A DNA stretch of 64,000 bases from Pseudopedobacter sp035496935 (lineage in GTDB: Bacteria > Bacteroidota > Bacteroidia > Sphingobacteriales > Sphingobacteriaceae): assembly GCA_035496935.1 (NCBI GenBank), contig DATJED010000014.1, forward strand, positions 397,836 through 461,835, written 5' to 3'. Below are positions 46,369 through 54,429 of this stretch, one piece after another. Below the pieces are notes generated by a model, which saw nothing but the letters and a program-made list of their open reading frames with translations, had not been told where the DNA came from and did not search any database. The translations under genes were made by a program, and so were the position numbers. Within the stretch, counting starts at the first letter, position 1; every line of letters starts with the position of its first letter.

Positions 46369-47700
46369 ATGTCAAAAACATTCGAGGATTTTGGTTTCAA
46401 CAAGCAGGTGTTAACTGCCATTGCAGATGCTGGTTATACGCAACCAACGCCGATACAGGAGAAAGCCATTCCGCCAATTTTAAACGGACAGGATGTTTTG
46501 GGCATTGCGCAAACTGGAACCGGGAAAACCGCTGCCTATGTGTTGCCGATGATTATGAAGCTGAAATATGCTCAGGGAGATGATATTCGGGGACTAATAG
46601 TTGCACCAACCCGCGAACTGGCCATGCAAATTGAGGAAAACGTTAAAATATATTCGCAGAATACAGATTTACGCTCTTTTGTACTTTACGGCGGTTTAGG
46701 CCCAAAAACCCAAATCGAAGCTCTAAAAAAAGGCGTCGATATTTTAATTACCACTCCCGGTAGATTCATGGATTTGTATCTGGAAGGCCACATAGTTACC
46801 AAAAAATTGGAGGTTTTAGTTTTAGATGAAGCCGACAAAATGATGGACATGGGTTTTATGCCTCAAATCAATAAAATTTTAGAGGTAGTTCCGCGAAAGC
46901 GCCAAAACATGCTTTTTTCGGCAACGATGAGCGAACGAATAGAAAAACTGGCAGAAAACTTTTTGTTATGGCCAACAAAAGTTGAGGTAACGCCACAAGC
47001 TACGCCAGCCACAACTGTTGAGCAGGTATTATATCACGTCCCAAACTTTAAAACAAAAATCAATTTGCTTAAAGTTTTTGTAGAAGATGATCCGGAAGTA
47101 AAAAAACTCATCATTTTTTGCCGAAGCAGAGCCAATGCCGAAAACGTTTACAAATTTTTACTCCGACGTTTTAACGATAGCCACGTAAAAGTTTTACACG
47201 CCAACAAAGGGCAAAACACAAGGATAAATTCCATTAACGCTTTCAAAAACGATGAAGTCCGCATATTAGTTGCTACTGATGTAGCGGCTCGTGGAATTGA
47301 CGTTTCTGATGTTACCCACGTTATTAATTTCGATGTTCCCGTTATTTATGAAGATTATGTGCACCGTATCGGGCGTACGGGCCGGGCTTATAATTTAGGA
47401 AAAGCGGTTACCTTCTGCAATCCGGCCGAGCTACATTTTATCAACAAAATTGAAAAGCTAATCCGCCAACAAATCCCGGTGGAAAATATCCCCGAAAAGG
47501 TTTTTATTGAGGAAACGCCTTATGAGGAAAAACAGGCTATCGCTAAACAAATAGACGATCAAAAACGTAAGGAAGATCCTGATTTTAAAGGGGCTTTCCA
47601 CGAGAAAAAAACACTAACACAAAAGAAAAAGTTTAAAGAAGGCAGGGCAAAAGCAAACGGTATGAAAATGAGCAATGCCAAAAAGAAAAAATACAAATAA
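46369..47700 (+). CDS. DEAD-box ATP-dependent RNA helicase (RhlE-like)
   Basis: 443-aa RNA helicase with all motifs: Q motif (FEDFGFNKQ and YTQPTPIQEKAIP), Walker A AQTGTGKT, PTRELA, DEAD, SAT, and the C-terminal lobe ending in HRIGRTGR. A lysine-rich tail (last 50 residues, ending NAKKKKYK) is typical of RhlE-type proteins and aids RNA binding. It unwinds structured RNA in ribosome assembly or RNA turnover. I used the ATG at 46369 rather than an upstream ATG five codons earlier because MSKTFEDFGF is the family start and the upstream one lies across the -7 box. The next gene overlaps its stop by one base (TAATG). Confidence 0.95.
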   Translation: MSKTFEDFGFNKQVLTAIADAGYTQPTPIQEKAIPPILNGQDVLGIAQTGTGKTAAYVLPMIMKLKYAQGDDIRGLIVAPTRELAMQIEENVKIYSQNTDLRSFVLYGGLGPKTQIEALKKGVDILITTPGRFMDLYLEGHIVTKKLEVLVLDEADKMMDMGFMPQINKILEVVPRKRQNMLFSATMSERIEKLAENFLLWPTKVEVTPQATPATTVEQVLYHVPNFKTKINLLKVFVEDDPEVKKLIIFCRSRANAENVYKFLLRRFNDSHVKVLHANKGQNTRINSINAFKNDEVRILVATDVAARGIDVSDVTHVINFDVPVIYEDYVHRIGRTGRAYNLGKAVTFCNPAELHFINKIEKLIRQQIPVENIPEKVFIEETPYEEKQAIAKQIDDQKRKEDPDFKGAFHEKKTLTQKKKFKEGRAKANGMKMSNAKKKKYK

Positions 47701-47972
47701 TGAACTGGCGTAACTCGAAAATAACGCCTATAAGTTTGGTAATTGCACTTTGCTTCACTTATGTTTTATACATTTTTTTAGGTTTAGAAAACGAAACCGC
47801 GGGCGTTGGAAAAGGAGTTAAAATAGCTTACACCTTAGCGTTGGCACTGGTTCTGTTTTTAACAGATCTTTTGTTCAGAAGGTTTATAGAAAGTAAAAAA
47901 TGGATCTGGTTAATAGAAGGTTCATTTATTTTAGTAATAATAGTAATGATGATTATTTTTCAAAAAGGATGA
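47700..47972 (+). CDS. Small inner-membrane protein, unknown function
   Basis: 90 residues with three predicted membrane helices: about 12-28 (ISLVIALCFTYVLYIFL), 41-59 (IAYTLALALVLFLTDLLF) and 68-87 (IWLIEGSFILVIIVMMIIF). The basic N-terminus WRNSK suggests the N-terminus is in the cytoplasm. It starts within the helicase stop codon and its own stop overlaps the gldC start in ATGA, so translation of the three genes is probably coupled. No family was recognised. The position next to gldC could suggest an envelope role, but this is only context. Confidence 0.75.
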   Translation: MNWRNSKITPISLVIALCFTYVLYIFLGLENETAGVGKGVKIAYTLALALVLFLTDLLFRRFIESKKWIWLIEGSFILVIIVMMIIFQKG

Positions 47973-48301
47973 AAAAAGCAGAGATTAAATTAACAATAGA
48001 ATTAGACGACAATAATGTCCCGGAAAATATAACCTGGGAATCTACAGATTCAGAAAACAAGGAAGCTTTGGCCGTAAAATCAATGATGTTGGCTTTGTGG
48101 GATCATAATTTCAAGAACAGTTTACGTATTGATTTATGGACTAAAGACATGCCGGCAGACGAAATGAAAAGGTTTTTTTACGAAACTTTACAAACCATGG
48201 GCGATAGCTTTTTAAGAGCTACCGGCGAAAAAAATATTGTAGAAGATTTACGAGATTACTGCGCCCATTTTGCTGAAAAAATGGAGATTATGCAGAAGTA
48301 A
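47969..48301 (+). CDS. gldC: Gliding motility protein GldC
   Basis: 110-aa soluble protein recognised by overall sequence: it begins MKKAEIKLTIELDDNNVPENI and shows TWES near 28 and SMMLALWDHNFKNSLRIDLWT near 45-65. GldC is widespread in Bacteroidota and is required, with GldB, for normal gliding in Flavobacterium, though many non-gliding Sphingobacteriales also keep it, so motility cannot be inferred. I took the ATG at 47969 instead of the longer frame from 47900 because the former is the family start and sits in an ATGA overlap. A perfect 22-bp hairpin begins two bases after the stop. Confidence 0.9.
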   Translation: MKKAEIKLTIELDDNNVPENITWESTDSENKEALAVKSMMLALWDHNFKNSLRIDLWTKDMPADEMKRFFYETLQTMGDSFLRATGEKNIVEDLRDYCAHFAEKMEIMQK

Positions 48302-48302
48302 A

Positions 48303-48352
48303 ATGCTGAAGTAAGGTTTACGAATTTTGCTTCGTAAACCTTACTTCAGCAT
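48303..48352 (+). terminator. Perfect 22-bp stem-loop between gldC and ccmB
   Basis: The left arm (48303-48324) and right arm (48331-48352) are exact reverse complements over 22 bases, beginning ATGCTGAAGTAAGG, with a 6-base TTTTGC loop. Only a weak T-rich stretch (CCCTTTTC) follows. It may act as a terminator or mRNA-stabilising element separating gldC from the ccm genes, or be a copy of a dispersed palindromic repeat. Confidence 0.6.
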
Positions 48353-48372
48353 AACCCTTTTCAACTAACAAA

Positions 48373-49032
48373 ATGAATCTTTACAAACAAATAAAATACC
48401 TTCTAAAAAAAGAGATTGTTTTAGAGTGGCGCTCTAAATATGCTTTAAATGGCATATTACTATATGTAGTTGCCACGGTTTTTGTTTGTTATCTTTCTTT
48501 CAGAACCACGCCTCCTTTGGTTTGGAATGCGCTATTTTGGATTATTTTGCTTTTTGCGGCCATTAATGCCATTACAAAAAGTTTTGTGCAAGAAAGCAAA
48601 GGCCGACTTTTATATTACTATCAGATCGCAAGTCCGCAGGCCATTATTATTGCGAAAATAATTTATAACATGTTGCTGATGATTTTAATGTCGGCAATAG
48701 CGCTGTTTTTTTATAGCATTGTTTTTCAGAACGAGGTTGGCGATAAATTGTTGTATTTTGGGGCAGTTGTACTGGGTGCAATCAGTTTTTCCAGCGTTTT
48801 CACCATGATTTCCGCTATCGCTTCAAAAGCAAACAATAACGGAACTTTAATGGCAATCTTAAGTTTTCCAGTAATTATACCGGTAATTATTTTAATCATT
48901 AAACTCTCAAAAAACGCGATGGACGGTTTGGACAGGTCGGTATCGCTTGACGAAATTGGCGTTTTAACCGCCATTAATTTGATAGTTATCACAGTTTCTT
49001 TATTACTATTTCCTTACCTTTGGCGAGATTAA
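48373..49032 (+). CDS. ccmB: Heme exporter protein CcmB (cytochrome c maturation)
   Basis: 219-aa polytopic membrane protein with six predicted helices and the typical opening (LYKQIKYLLKKEIVLEWRSK), recognised as KKEIVLEWRSKYA, found in Bacteroidota CcmB. Loop residues SFVQESKGRLLYYYQIASPQ match the conserved E-x-x-x-G-x-L-x-x-Y pattern. CcmB is the membrane part of the ABC complex that releases holo-CcmE in cytochrome c maturation. The next gene, ccmC, starts 12 bases later and a ccmD-like gene follows, so this is a compact ccmBCD operon. CcmA is not in the window. Confidence 0.9.
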   Translation: MNLYKQIKYLLKKEIVLEWRSKYALNGILLYVVATVFVCYLSFRTTPPLVWNALFWIILLFAAINAITKSFVQESKGRLLYYYQIASPQAIIIAKIIYNMLLMILMSAIALFFYSIVFQNEVGDKLLYFGAVVLGAISFSSVFTMISAIASKANNNGTLMAILSFPVIIPVIILIIKLSKNAMDGLDRSVSLDEIGVLTAINLIVITVSLLLFPYLWRD

Positions 49033-49044
49033 AACCCTAAAAAT

Positions 49045-49707
49045 ATGTCTAAAAACTGGTGGAAAATTTTAGCATCGGTATTTGTTCTTTATAGCGTAGT
49101 CGCCGGCTTACTTTTAAAAGTACCTACCCTGCCGATCTTACACGAAAGTATCCGAAATTTATATTTTCATGTACCTATGTGGTTTGCAATGATTGTTATT
49201 TATACCGTTGCGGTGGTAAACAGCATTAAATATTTGCAAACCAACAATGAGAAATATGATTTAATAGCGGTTGAAAGCGTAAATACGGGTTTATTGTTTG
49301 GTTTTGTTGGCTTACTTTCTGGTATGATTTGGGCAAATTTTACTTGGGGCTCTCCTTGGCCTAATGATCCAAAATTGAATAGTGCCGCCATAGCCACCTT
49401 AATGTATTTAGCCTATACAGTTTTGCGCAGTTCTTTAGATGAAGAACAGAAACGGGCCAAGATATCAGCCATTTATAATATTTTCGCTTTTCCGGTAATG
49501 GTTGTTTTACTATTTGTGCTTCCGCGATTGACAGATTCCTTACATCCGGGCAACGGCGGAAATCCTGGTTTTGGCGCCTATGACTTAGACAGTAATATGC
49601 GACTGGTTTTTTACCCAGCGGTTTTAGGTTGGATCGGAATTGCGGTGTGGATTATGAACATCCGCTTCCGTATCAGAAAACTGGAAAACAAAAGAAACCA
49701 AATCTAA
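49045..49707 (+). CDS. ccmC: Heme-handling protein CcmC (cytochrome c biogenesis)
   Basis: 220-aa membrane protein of the CcmC/CcsA heme-handling superfamily with six helices. The Trp-rich heme loop appears as WANFTWGSPWPNDPK (near 91-106), and candidate axial histidines are in SIRNLYFHVPMWFAM (near 42) and SLHPGNGG (near 168). CcmC attaches heme to CcmE in the periplasm. It is the middle gene of ccmB-ccmC-ccmD. The C-terminus is basic (RIRKLENKRNQI), consistent with a cytoplasmic tail. Confidence 0.9.
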   Translation: MSKNWWKILASVFVLYSVVAGLLLKVPTLPILHESIRNLYFHVPMWFAMIVIYTVAVVNSIKYLQTNNEKYDLIAVESVNTGLLFGFVGLLSGMIWANFTWGSPWPNDPKLNSAAIATLMYLAYTVLRSSLDEEQKRAKISAIYNIFAFPVMVVLLFVLPRLTDSLHPGNGGNPGFGAYDLDSNMRLVFYPAVLGWIGIAVWIMNIRFRIRKLENKRNQI

Positions 49708-49742
49708 TCTTCAGCGATTGCTCACACCAAATCATTTTTATA

Positions 49743-49949
49743 ATGAAAAAAACAGCTTTATTTATCATCACCTTCATTAGCTCACTTACGGTATTTGCTC
49801 AAGACAATGGCATCGAAATGGCTGATAAACTACGGTCATCCGGTAAAATATATGTTGTGGTAGCCGTAATGTTACTTCTTTTTACCGCTTTCATTCTGTA
49901 TCTTTTCAGTATTGACAGAAGATTAAAGAAAGTCGAAAAAGGGAATTAG
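49743..49949 (+). CDS. CcmD-like small membrane protein
   Basis: 68-aa protein beginning MKKTALFIITFISSLTVFAQ, which resembles a signal peptide, followed by a short loop (DNGIEMADKLRSSGK) and one membrane helix (about 36-54, IYVVVAVMLLLFTAFILYLF). The C-terminus (DRRLKKVEKGN) is basic, as in CcmD-like proteins of Bacteroidota. CcmD helps release holo-CcmE from the ABC complex. Support is mainly gene order after ccmB and ccmC plus size and topology. The reading extended to 49629 is rejected because it overlaps ccmC in another frame. Confidence 0.75.
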   Translation: MKKTALFIITFISSLTVFAQDNGIEMADKLRSSGKIYVVVAVMLLLFTAFILYLFSIDRRLKKVEKGN

Positions 49950-50082
49950 GCAGACATATTGCTTTAGCTAAGCAACAAAGTTTTGCTTAAAAACACTTCC
50001 ACACCGATTGTGTTAAATTTTTCGGCTACAGATATTTTTCGGTTCAACTTTGTTTTATAAGTTTTAACTAAACCACACCATT

Positions 50083-51516
50083 ATGACCAAAGCAAACAAT
50101 CTCTTTAGCGACGAGCCTCATTTTTATGCAGATGTATGCCAATATGTGGATCAAGCGGCAAAATACAGTAACCACGATAAAGGCCTTCTCAACCAAATCA
50201 AAGCTTGTAATAGTGTTTACAGATTTCAATTCCCCATCCGCAAAGGAAATAGCTTTGAGATTATCCATGCCTGGCGTGTAGAACACTCGCATCATATGTC
50301 GCCCACTAAAGGTGGAATCCGATACAGCGAAATGGTGAATGAAGACGAAGTAATGGCTTTAGCAGCATTAATGACCTATAAATGTGCTATCGTAAATGTA
50401 CCTTTTGGTGGTGCCAAAGGAGGAATAAAAATCAATCCAAAAAATTATACTGTTGCAGAATTAGAAAATATAACCCGTCGTTACACCGTAGAGCTAATTA
50501 AAAAGAATTTTATTGGCCCTGGAATAGATGTTCCAGCTCCGGATTATGGATCTGGAGAAAGAGAAATGTCGTGGATTGCGGATACTTATTTGACGATGAA
50601 CCCTGGCTCGTTGGATGCTTTAGGTTGTGTTACCGGAAAACCTATTGCTCTCCACGGAATTGCGGGAAGAAAAGAGGCCACAGGACGCGGAGTTGCTTAT
50701 GCAATTAGAGAGTGCGTTTCTGTTGCTGATGACATGAAAGTAATCGGTTTACAACCCGGATTAACCGATAAAAAAATTATTGTCCAAGGTTTAGGAAACG
50801 TAGGTTACAACACCGCTAAGTACCTAATAGAATTTGGAGCAATTATAGTTGGACTCTGCGAATACGAAGGCGCTATTTATAACGAAGAGGGATTAGATTT
50901 GGATGATATAGTTAAGCACCGTAAAGAAACGGGGTCTATTTTAGGATACAGCAAAGCGAAAAAGGAATTCGCCAATTCTGCTGAAGGTTTGGAGCAAGAT
51001 TGCGATATTTTAGTGCCGGCTGCATTGGAAAACCAGATTACCGATGCGAACGTTAATAAGCTTAAAGCAAAGATTATTGGTGAAGGCGCTAACGGCCCAA
51101 CTACACCAAGTGCTGCGGCGGCGTTTTTAGAGAATGGAGGAATTATTATTCCGGATATGTATGCAAACGCAGGTGGTGTTACAGTTTCGTATTTTGAGTG
51201 GCTAAAAAATCTTTCTCACGTAGCTTTTGGACGTATGGATCGCAGGTACAATGAAAATTCGAATACAAATATCATGAACTTAATAGAGTCTGCAACCGGA
51301 ACAGTTTTGACGCCAGAACAACGTTTGGTAGTTGCCAAAGGAGCTTCGGAACTTGAGCTTGTAAATTCTGGATTAGAAGATACGATGGTGCGGTCTTATC
51401 ATGAAATTAGAGAACTTAAGATGAGACGCAATATCGATAGCCTGCGTACAGCAGCTTTCGTGGCAGCGGTAGATAAAATTGCCGTATCTTATATGAATAT
51501 GGGTATTTGGCCTTAA
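50083..51516 (+). CDS. Glu/Leu/Phe/Val dehydrogenase (NAD(P)-dependent glutamate dehydrogenase-like)
   Basis: 477-aa enzyme of the glutamate dehydrogenase superfamily. The N-terminal dimerisation and substrate domain holds HHMSPTKGGIRYSE (near 66-79), the catalytic Lys in PFGGAKGGIKINP (near 108) and APDYGSGEREMSWI (near 150-163). The nucleotide-binding domain has VQGLGNVGYNTAKYL (near 230-245). It reversibly deaminates glutamate, or a branched-chain amino acid, to the 2-oxo acid. The length, about 60 residues above typical leucine dehydrogenases, favours glutamate. It is preceded by a 133-base gap, so has its own promoter, and is followed by a stem-loop. It is not functionally tied to the ccm genes. 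Confidence 0.93.
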   Translation: MTKANNLFSDEPHFYADVCQYVDQAAKYSNHDKGLLNQIKACNSVYRFQFPIRKGNSFEIIHAWRVEHSHHMSPTKGGIRYSEMVNEDEVMALAALMTYKCAIVNVPFGGAKGGIKINPKNYTVAELENITRRYTVELIKKNFIGPGIDVPAPDYGSGEREMSWIADTYLTMNPGSLDALGCVTGKPIALHGIAGRKEATGRGVAYAIRECVSVADDMKVIGLQPGLTDKKIIVQGLGNVGYNTAKYLIEFGAIIVGLCEYEGAIYNEEGLDLDDIVKHRKETGSILGYSKAKKEFANSAEGLEQDCDILVPAALENQITDANVNKLKAKIIGEGANGPTTPSAAAAFLENGGIIIPDMYANAGGVTVSYFEWLKNLSHVAFGRMDRRYNENSNTNIMNLIESATGTVLTPEQRLVVAKGASELELVNSGLEDTMVRSYHEIRELKMRRNIDSLRTAAFVAAVDKIAVSYMNMGIWP

Positions 51517-51566
51517 TAAAGCTTTAAAAATAAATATACACAAGCTTAGAGCTACTGTTATATGTA

Positions 51567-51600
51567 CAAAGCCGCTTTATTTTATCATAAAGCGGCTTTG
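51567..51600. terminator. Stem-loop between convergent dehydrogenase and Mpo1-like genes
   Basis: A 14-bp perfect stem (CAAAGCCGCTTTAT at 51567-51580 and ATAAAGCGGCTTTG at 51587-51600) with a 6-base loop lies between two genes that end toward each other. There is no long T-tract on either strand, so termination is likely but of uncertain strength. Confidence 0.75.
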
Positions 51601-51638
51601 CTATTAAATTACAAGTCTTCCAAATTTGCTTCACAGAT

Positions 51639-52136
51639 TCAATATCTCACATTCAGTTTTTTAAGGATAAAGTGTAAAAGCCAAATCGGGCCAATCAACA
51701 AAAATTTCAAATCGTCTAGAAATGACGGCTTTTTGCCTTCAATATTATGCCCAATAATCTGTCCGATCCAAGCTATTATAAAAATCCACATACTCACCTG
51801 CCATAAAGCGGGACCGCCGTCTCTCTCCAAATATTCTAATTGAATCACAAAAAAGTAGCAAATCCCGAAAAAGAATAACATTAGGTAAGATAAAATTGGC
51901 GAAAGTGTGGAATAATAATAAATACTTACAGCCAACACAAAAGAAAACCAATTAATATACATATTGTACTTTCCTAAAAAACCAATATGCGGAAACGGAA
52001 TTGCCGTAAGTAAACCGATAATGCTAAAAACAATAAGCGGTACACAAATCCAATGAATCAGTTTGTTAGTGGGATTTTGATGGCTTTCTGAATATTTATC
52101 GAACAGGATATCAATTGGTCTTTTTTCTTTTGTCAT
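51639..52136 (-). CDS. Mpo1-like (DUF962) membrane protein
   Basis: 165-aa polytopic protein with the DUF962/Mpo1 signature: KLIHWICVPLIVFS (near 24-37) and WIGQIIGHNIEGKKPSFLDD (near 122-141), then LLIGPIWLLHF. Four to five membrane helices are predicted. The yeast relative Mpo1 is an iron-dependent dioxygenase of 2-hydroxy fatty acids, and the conserved His residues (His28, His129) could be iron ligands. This fits the sphingolipid-making Sphingobacteriaceae, but the bacterial substrate is inferred. It ends convergently with the dehydrogenase gene and its upstream gap carries ACAGAG repeats. Confidence 0.82.
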   Translation of the reverse strand: MTKEKRPIDILFDKYSESHQNPTNKLIHWICVPLIVFSIIGLLTAIPFPHIGFLGKYNMYINWFSFVLAVSIYYYSTLSPILSYLMLFFFGICYFFVIQLEYLERDGGPALWQVSMWIFIIAWIGQIIGHNIEGKKPSFLDDLKFLLIGPIWLLHFILKKLNVRY

Positions 52137-52145
52137 GATTTAATT

Positions 52146-52223
52146 AGCCACAGAGGGCACAGAGTTATTTTGCAAAGGTAATATTTATTTTAACGGCTGA
52201 GGGCGCAGAGTTCACAGAGAGTT
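52146..52223. repeat. Short CACAGAG-type intergenic repeats
   Basis: The spacer contains two similar runs, CCACAGAGGGCACAGAG (about 52149-52165) and GGCGCAGAGTTCACAGAGAG (about 52202-52221), separated by about 36 bases. Runs of this CACAGAG form are seen between genes in many bacteria. No protein or terminator function is evident. Confidence 0.4.
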
Positions 52224-52244
52224 GACTGATATTTTTCTATAAAT

Positions 52245-52274
52245 AAAAAAAGCGATGAAAATTTCATCGCTTTT
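52245..52274 (-). terminator. Rho-independent terminator downstream of rny
   Basis: On the minus strand, GCGATGA and TCATCGC form a 7-bp stem, extended by flanking A/T pairs, followed directly by seven T residues. It lies about 55 bases beyond the rny stop codon and is in the correct orientation for it. Confidence 0.85.
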
Positions 52275-52327
52275 ATAACGTTGGTAGTAAGTCTAGACTC
52301 TTGTATCTAATAATCTCTGAAATCTTC

Positions 52328-53890
52328 TTACTTAGCGTAAGCCACGCTCCTGGTTTCTCTAATCACGGTAACTTTAATCTGCCCCGGATAGGTCATTTCG
52401 GTTTGGATACGGTTTGAAATATCTGCAGCTAAAATTTCAGACTGTGCATCAGAAATCTTTTCACTTTCAACCACAACTCTTAACTCTCTACCTGCCTGTA
52501 TCGCAAAAGTTTTTTCAACACCAGGATAAGATAATGCTAAACTTTCCAGCTCTTTTAACCTACGGATGTAACTTTCTACCACTTCACGTCTTGCGCCGGG
52601 TCTTGCACCAGATATTGCATCACAAGCTTGGATAATCGGAGAAATCATCGAAGTCATTTCAATTTCGTCGTGGTGAGCGCCAATAGCATTACAAATTTCA
52701 GGATGTTCCTTGTATTTTTCTGCCAATTGCATTCCCAAAATTGCGTGAGGCAATTCGGGATTGTCATCTGGCACCTTTCCAATATCATGCAGTAATCCAG
52801 CTCTTTTCGCCATTTTAGCGTTCAAACCTAACTCGGATGCCATTGTAGCGCAGAAATTTGCAACCTCGCGAGAGTGTTGCAATAAATTTTGTCCGTATGA
52901 TGAACGGTAGCGCATACGTCCCACCATTCTAATCAGTTCTGGATGCAGTCCGTGGATTCCCAAATCAATAACCGTACGTTCGCCAATCTCTACAATTTCC
53001 TCTTCAATCTGTTTTTGCGTTTTGGCAACTACCTCCTCAATACGGGCAGGGTGGATACGTCCGTCGGTTACCAAGCGGTGTAACGCTAAACGGGCAATTT
53101 CCCGACGAACGGGATCAAAACCTGATAAAATAATGGCTTCCGGCGTATCGTCCACAATAATCTCGATTCCCGTAGCCGCTTCTAAAGCTCGGATATTGCG
53201 TCCTTCGCGACCAATAATTCTACCTTTAATTTCATCGTTTTCGATGTTAAAAATAGAAACTGTGTTTTCAATTGCAGACTCTGTTGCTGTACGCTGAATG
53301 GTTTGGATAACCACTTTTTTAGCTTCTTTAGCCGCCGTTAAACGGGCATCATCCACAATATCTTTAATAGAAGCCATTGCATTTGTACGGGCCTCTTCTT
53401 TTAAATTACTTTCCAACTGAATTTTTGCTTCTGCCGCAGATAAACCGGCAATAGCCTCCAATTGCGAGACGTGTTGCAATTTAACAGCTTCAACTTCTTC
53501 CTGTTTAACCTTTAAAATCTCGGTTTGTTTTTCAAAAGCGTTGCGCTGATTTTCTAGCTCTTGCTCTTTCTTCGCCTGATTTTCTAGCTTCTGATTTAAC
53601 GACTGTTCTTTTTGCTTAAGCGTATTCTCTCTTTGGGCAATTGTGTTGTTTTTTTGATTTACCTCCTGCTCATGATCAGCCTTCATTTGCAAAAACTTCT
53701 CTTTAGCTTCCAACAGCTTGTTTTTCTTTAAGATCTCGGCGTTGTTTTCGGCCTCTCTTAAAATCTTTTTTACTTTATTCTGAGCAGCTACTTCCTGTTG
53801 TTTAAGTAGCTGACGAAGCAAGTATCTTCCGGTAACAATACCCAGTGCAAAAGCTACAATCGCTATAACTAGGTAAAAAACTATTTCCAT
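52328..53890 (-). CDS. rny: Ribonuclease Y
   Basis: 520-aa membrane-bound endoribonuclease that starts decay of many mRNAs. An N-terminal membrane helix (about 4-22) is followed by a long coiled coil (about 25-170), a KH domain (about 208-270; IKGRIIGREGRNIRALE) and an HD domain with LLHDIGKVPDD (near 368) and AIGAHHDEIEM (near 400). Metal-binding His-Asp is intact. Length matches the family. The gene follows zapA and the candidate 6S-like RNA by 222 bases. A terminator lies shortly downstream, ending this unit. Confidence 0.96.
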   Translation of the reverse strand: MEIVFYLVIAIVAFALGIVTGRYLLRQLLKQQEVAAQNKVKKILREAENNAEILKKNKLLEAKEKFLQMKADHEQEVNQKNNTIAQRENTLKQKEQSLNQKLENQAKKEQELENQRNAFEKQTEILKVKQEEVEAVKLQHVSQLEAIAGLSAAEAKIQLESNLKEEARTNAMASIKDIVDDARLTAAKEAKKVVIQTIQRTATESAIENTVSIFNIENDEIKGRIIGREGRNIRALEAATGIEIIVDDTPEAIILSGFDPVRREIARLALHRLVTDGRIHPARIEEVVAKTQKQIEEEIVEIGERTVIDLGIHGLHPELIRMVGRMRYRSSYGQNLLQHSREVANFCATMASELGLNAKMAKRAGLLHDIGKVPDDNPELPHAILGMQLAEKYKEHPEICNAIGAHHDEIEMTSMISPIIQACDAISGARPGARREVVESYIRRLKELESLALSYPGVEKTFAIQAGRELRVVVESEKISDAQSEILAADISNRIQTEMTYPGQIKVTVIRETRSVAYAK

Positions 53891-53907
53891 AAATTGTAAT
53901 TAATTAT

Positions 53908-54081
53908 AAAATAAAAACCGCATTAAATTTCAGACTCCAGTATTGTAAACTTGTCGAACATGTATAGGGTTTAAGCTGTCAACAGATGGCAAAACCAAAT
54001 GAGGTATGCTTTTGTAACCCTTCTTAATATCGAAGTGTTAAGTTTAATAAATAGTGAAACCTAAAACCTAAAGCGGTTATA
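53908..54081 (-). ncRNA. ssrS: Candidate 6S-like RNA between zapA and rny
   Basis: A 222-base spacer holds a clean nested fold on the minus strand: AACCGC (54073-54078) pairs with GCGGTT (53916-53921), then TTTCA with TGAAA, AAACTT with AAGTTT, GGGTT with AACCC, and CAAAA with TTTTG at the tip, with a small CTTAA/TTAAG hairpin in the wide internal loop. A long rod with a large bubble is the 6S RNA architecture. An exact -7 box TATTTTTG (54086-54093) predicts a start near 54081, and a T-run follows GCGGTT. In proteobacteria ssrS follows zapA, matching this order. The pairings were found by eye; the identity as 6S is inference. Confidence 0.55.
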
Positions 54082-54085
54082 TTTT

Positions 54086-54093
54086 CAAAAATA
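54086..54093 (-). promoter_or_regulatory. -7 promoter box for the 6S-like RNA
   Basis: The minus strand reads TATTTTTG, an exact match to TAnnTTTG. The predicted start five bases on coincides with the base of the outer stem of the candidate RNA. The box lies between the zapA stop and the RNA, so the RNA has its own promoter. Confidence 0.5.
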
Positions 54094-54112
54094 GTTTTTT
54101 CTGATGAAATAA

Positions 54113-54406
54113 TTATGCTTTGTTAAAAAAATCGTTCAATATACTATCCAATTCTTCCACTTTCTCCGCTACGTCTGTATCTGCATGGCTCGCCTTCTTC
54201 TCTGCATTTAAAGACAGCGTAGCATAATGCAATACACACATAGAAAGCAAGTCTTGTTTGTCTTTAACCGCATATTTGTCTTGCAACTCCTTAATACGGT
54301 CATTGATTAACTTGGCAGCTCTCCTCACAACTTCTTCTTCTTCCATGTTTATTTTTAACGGATAAACACGGTCGGCAATATTTATTTTTATCGAGATTTC
54401 TCCCAT
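54113..54406 (-). CDS. zapA: Cell division protein ZapA
   Basis: 97-aa FtsZ-associated protein. Residues 1-40 match the ZapA head (ISIKINIADRVYPLKI, then EEEEVVRRAAKLINDRI) and the remainder forms the coiled-coil stalk (DLLSMCVLHYATLSL...). ZapA crosslinks FtsZ filaments at the division site. It starts 23 bases after a small coiled-coil gene, so the two are probably co-translated. The candidate 6S-like RNA lies directly downstream, echoing the zapA-ssrS order of proteobacteria. Confidence 0.93.
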   Translation of the reverse strand: MGEISIKINIADRVYPLKINMEEEEVVRRAAKLINDRIKELQDKYAVKDKQDLLSMCVLHYATLSLNAEKKASHADTDVAEKVEELDSILNDFFNKA

Positions 54407-54429
54407 CTGATCATTAGGTTCACTACGTA

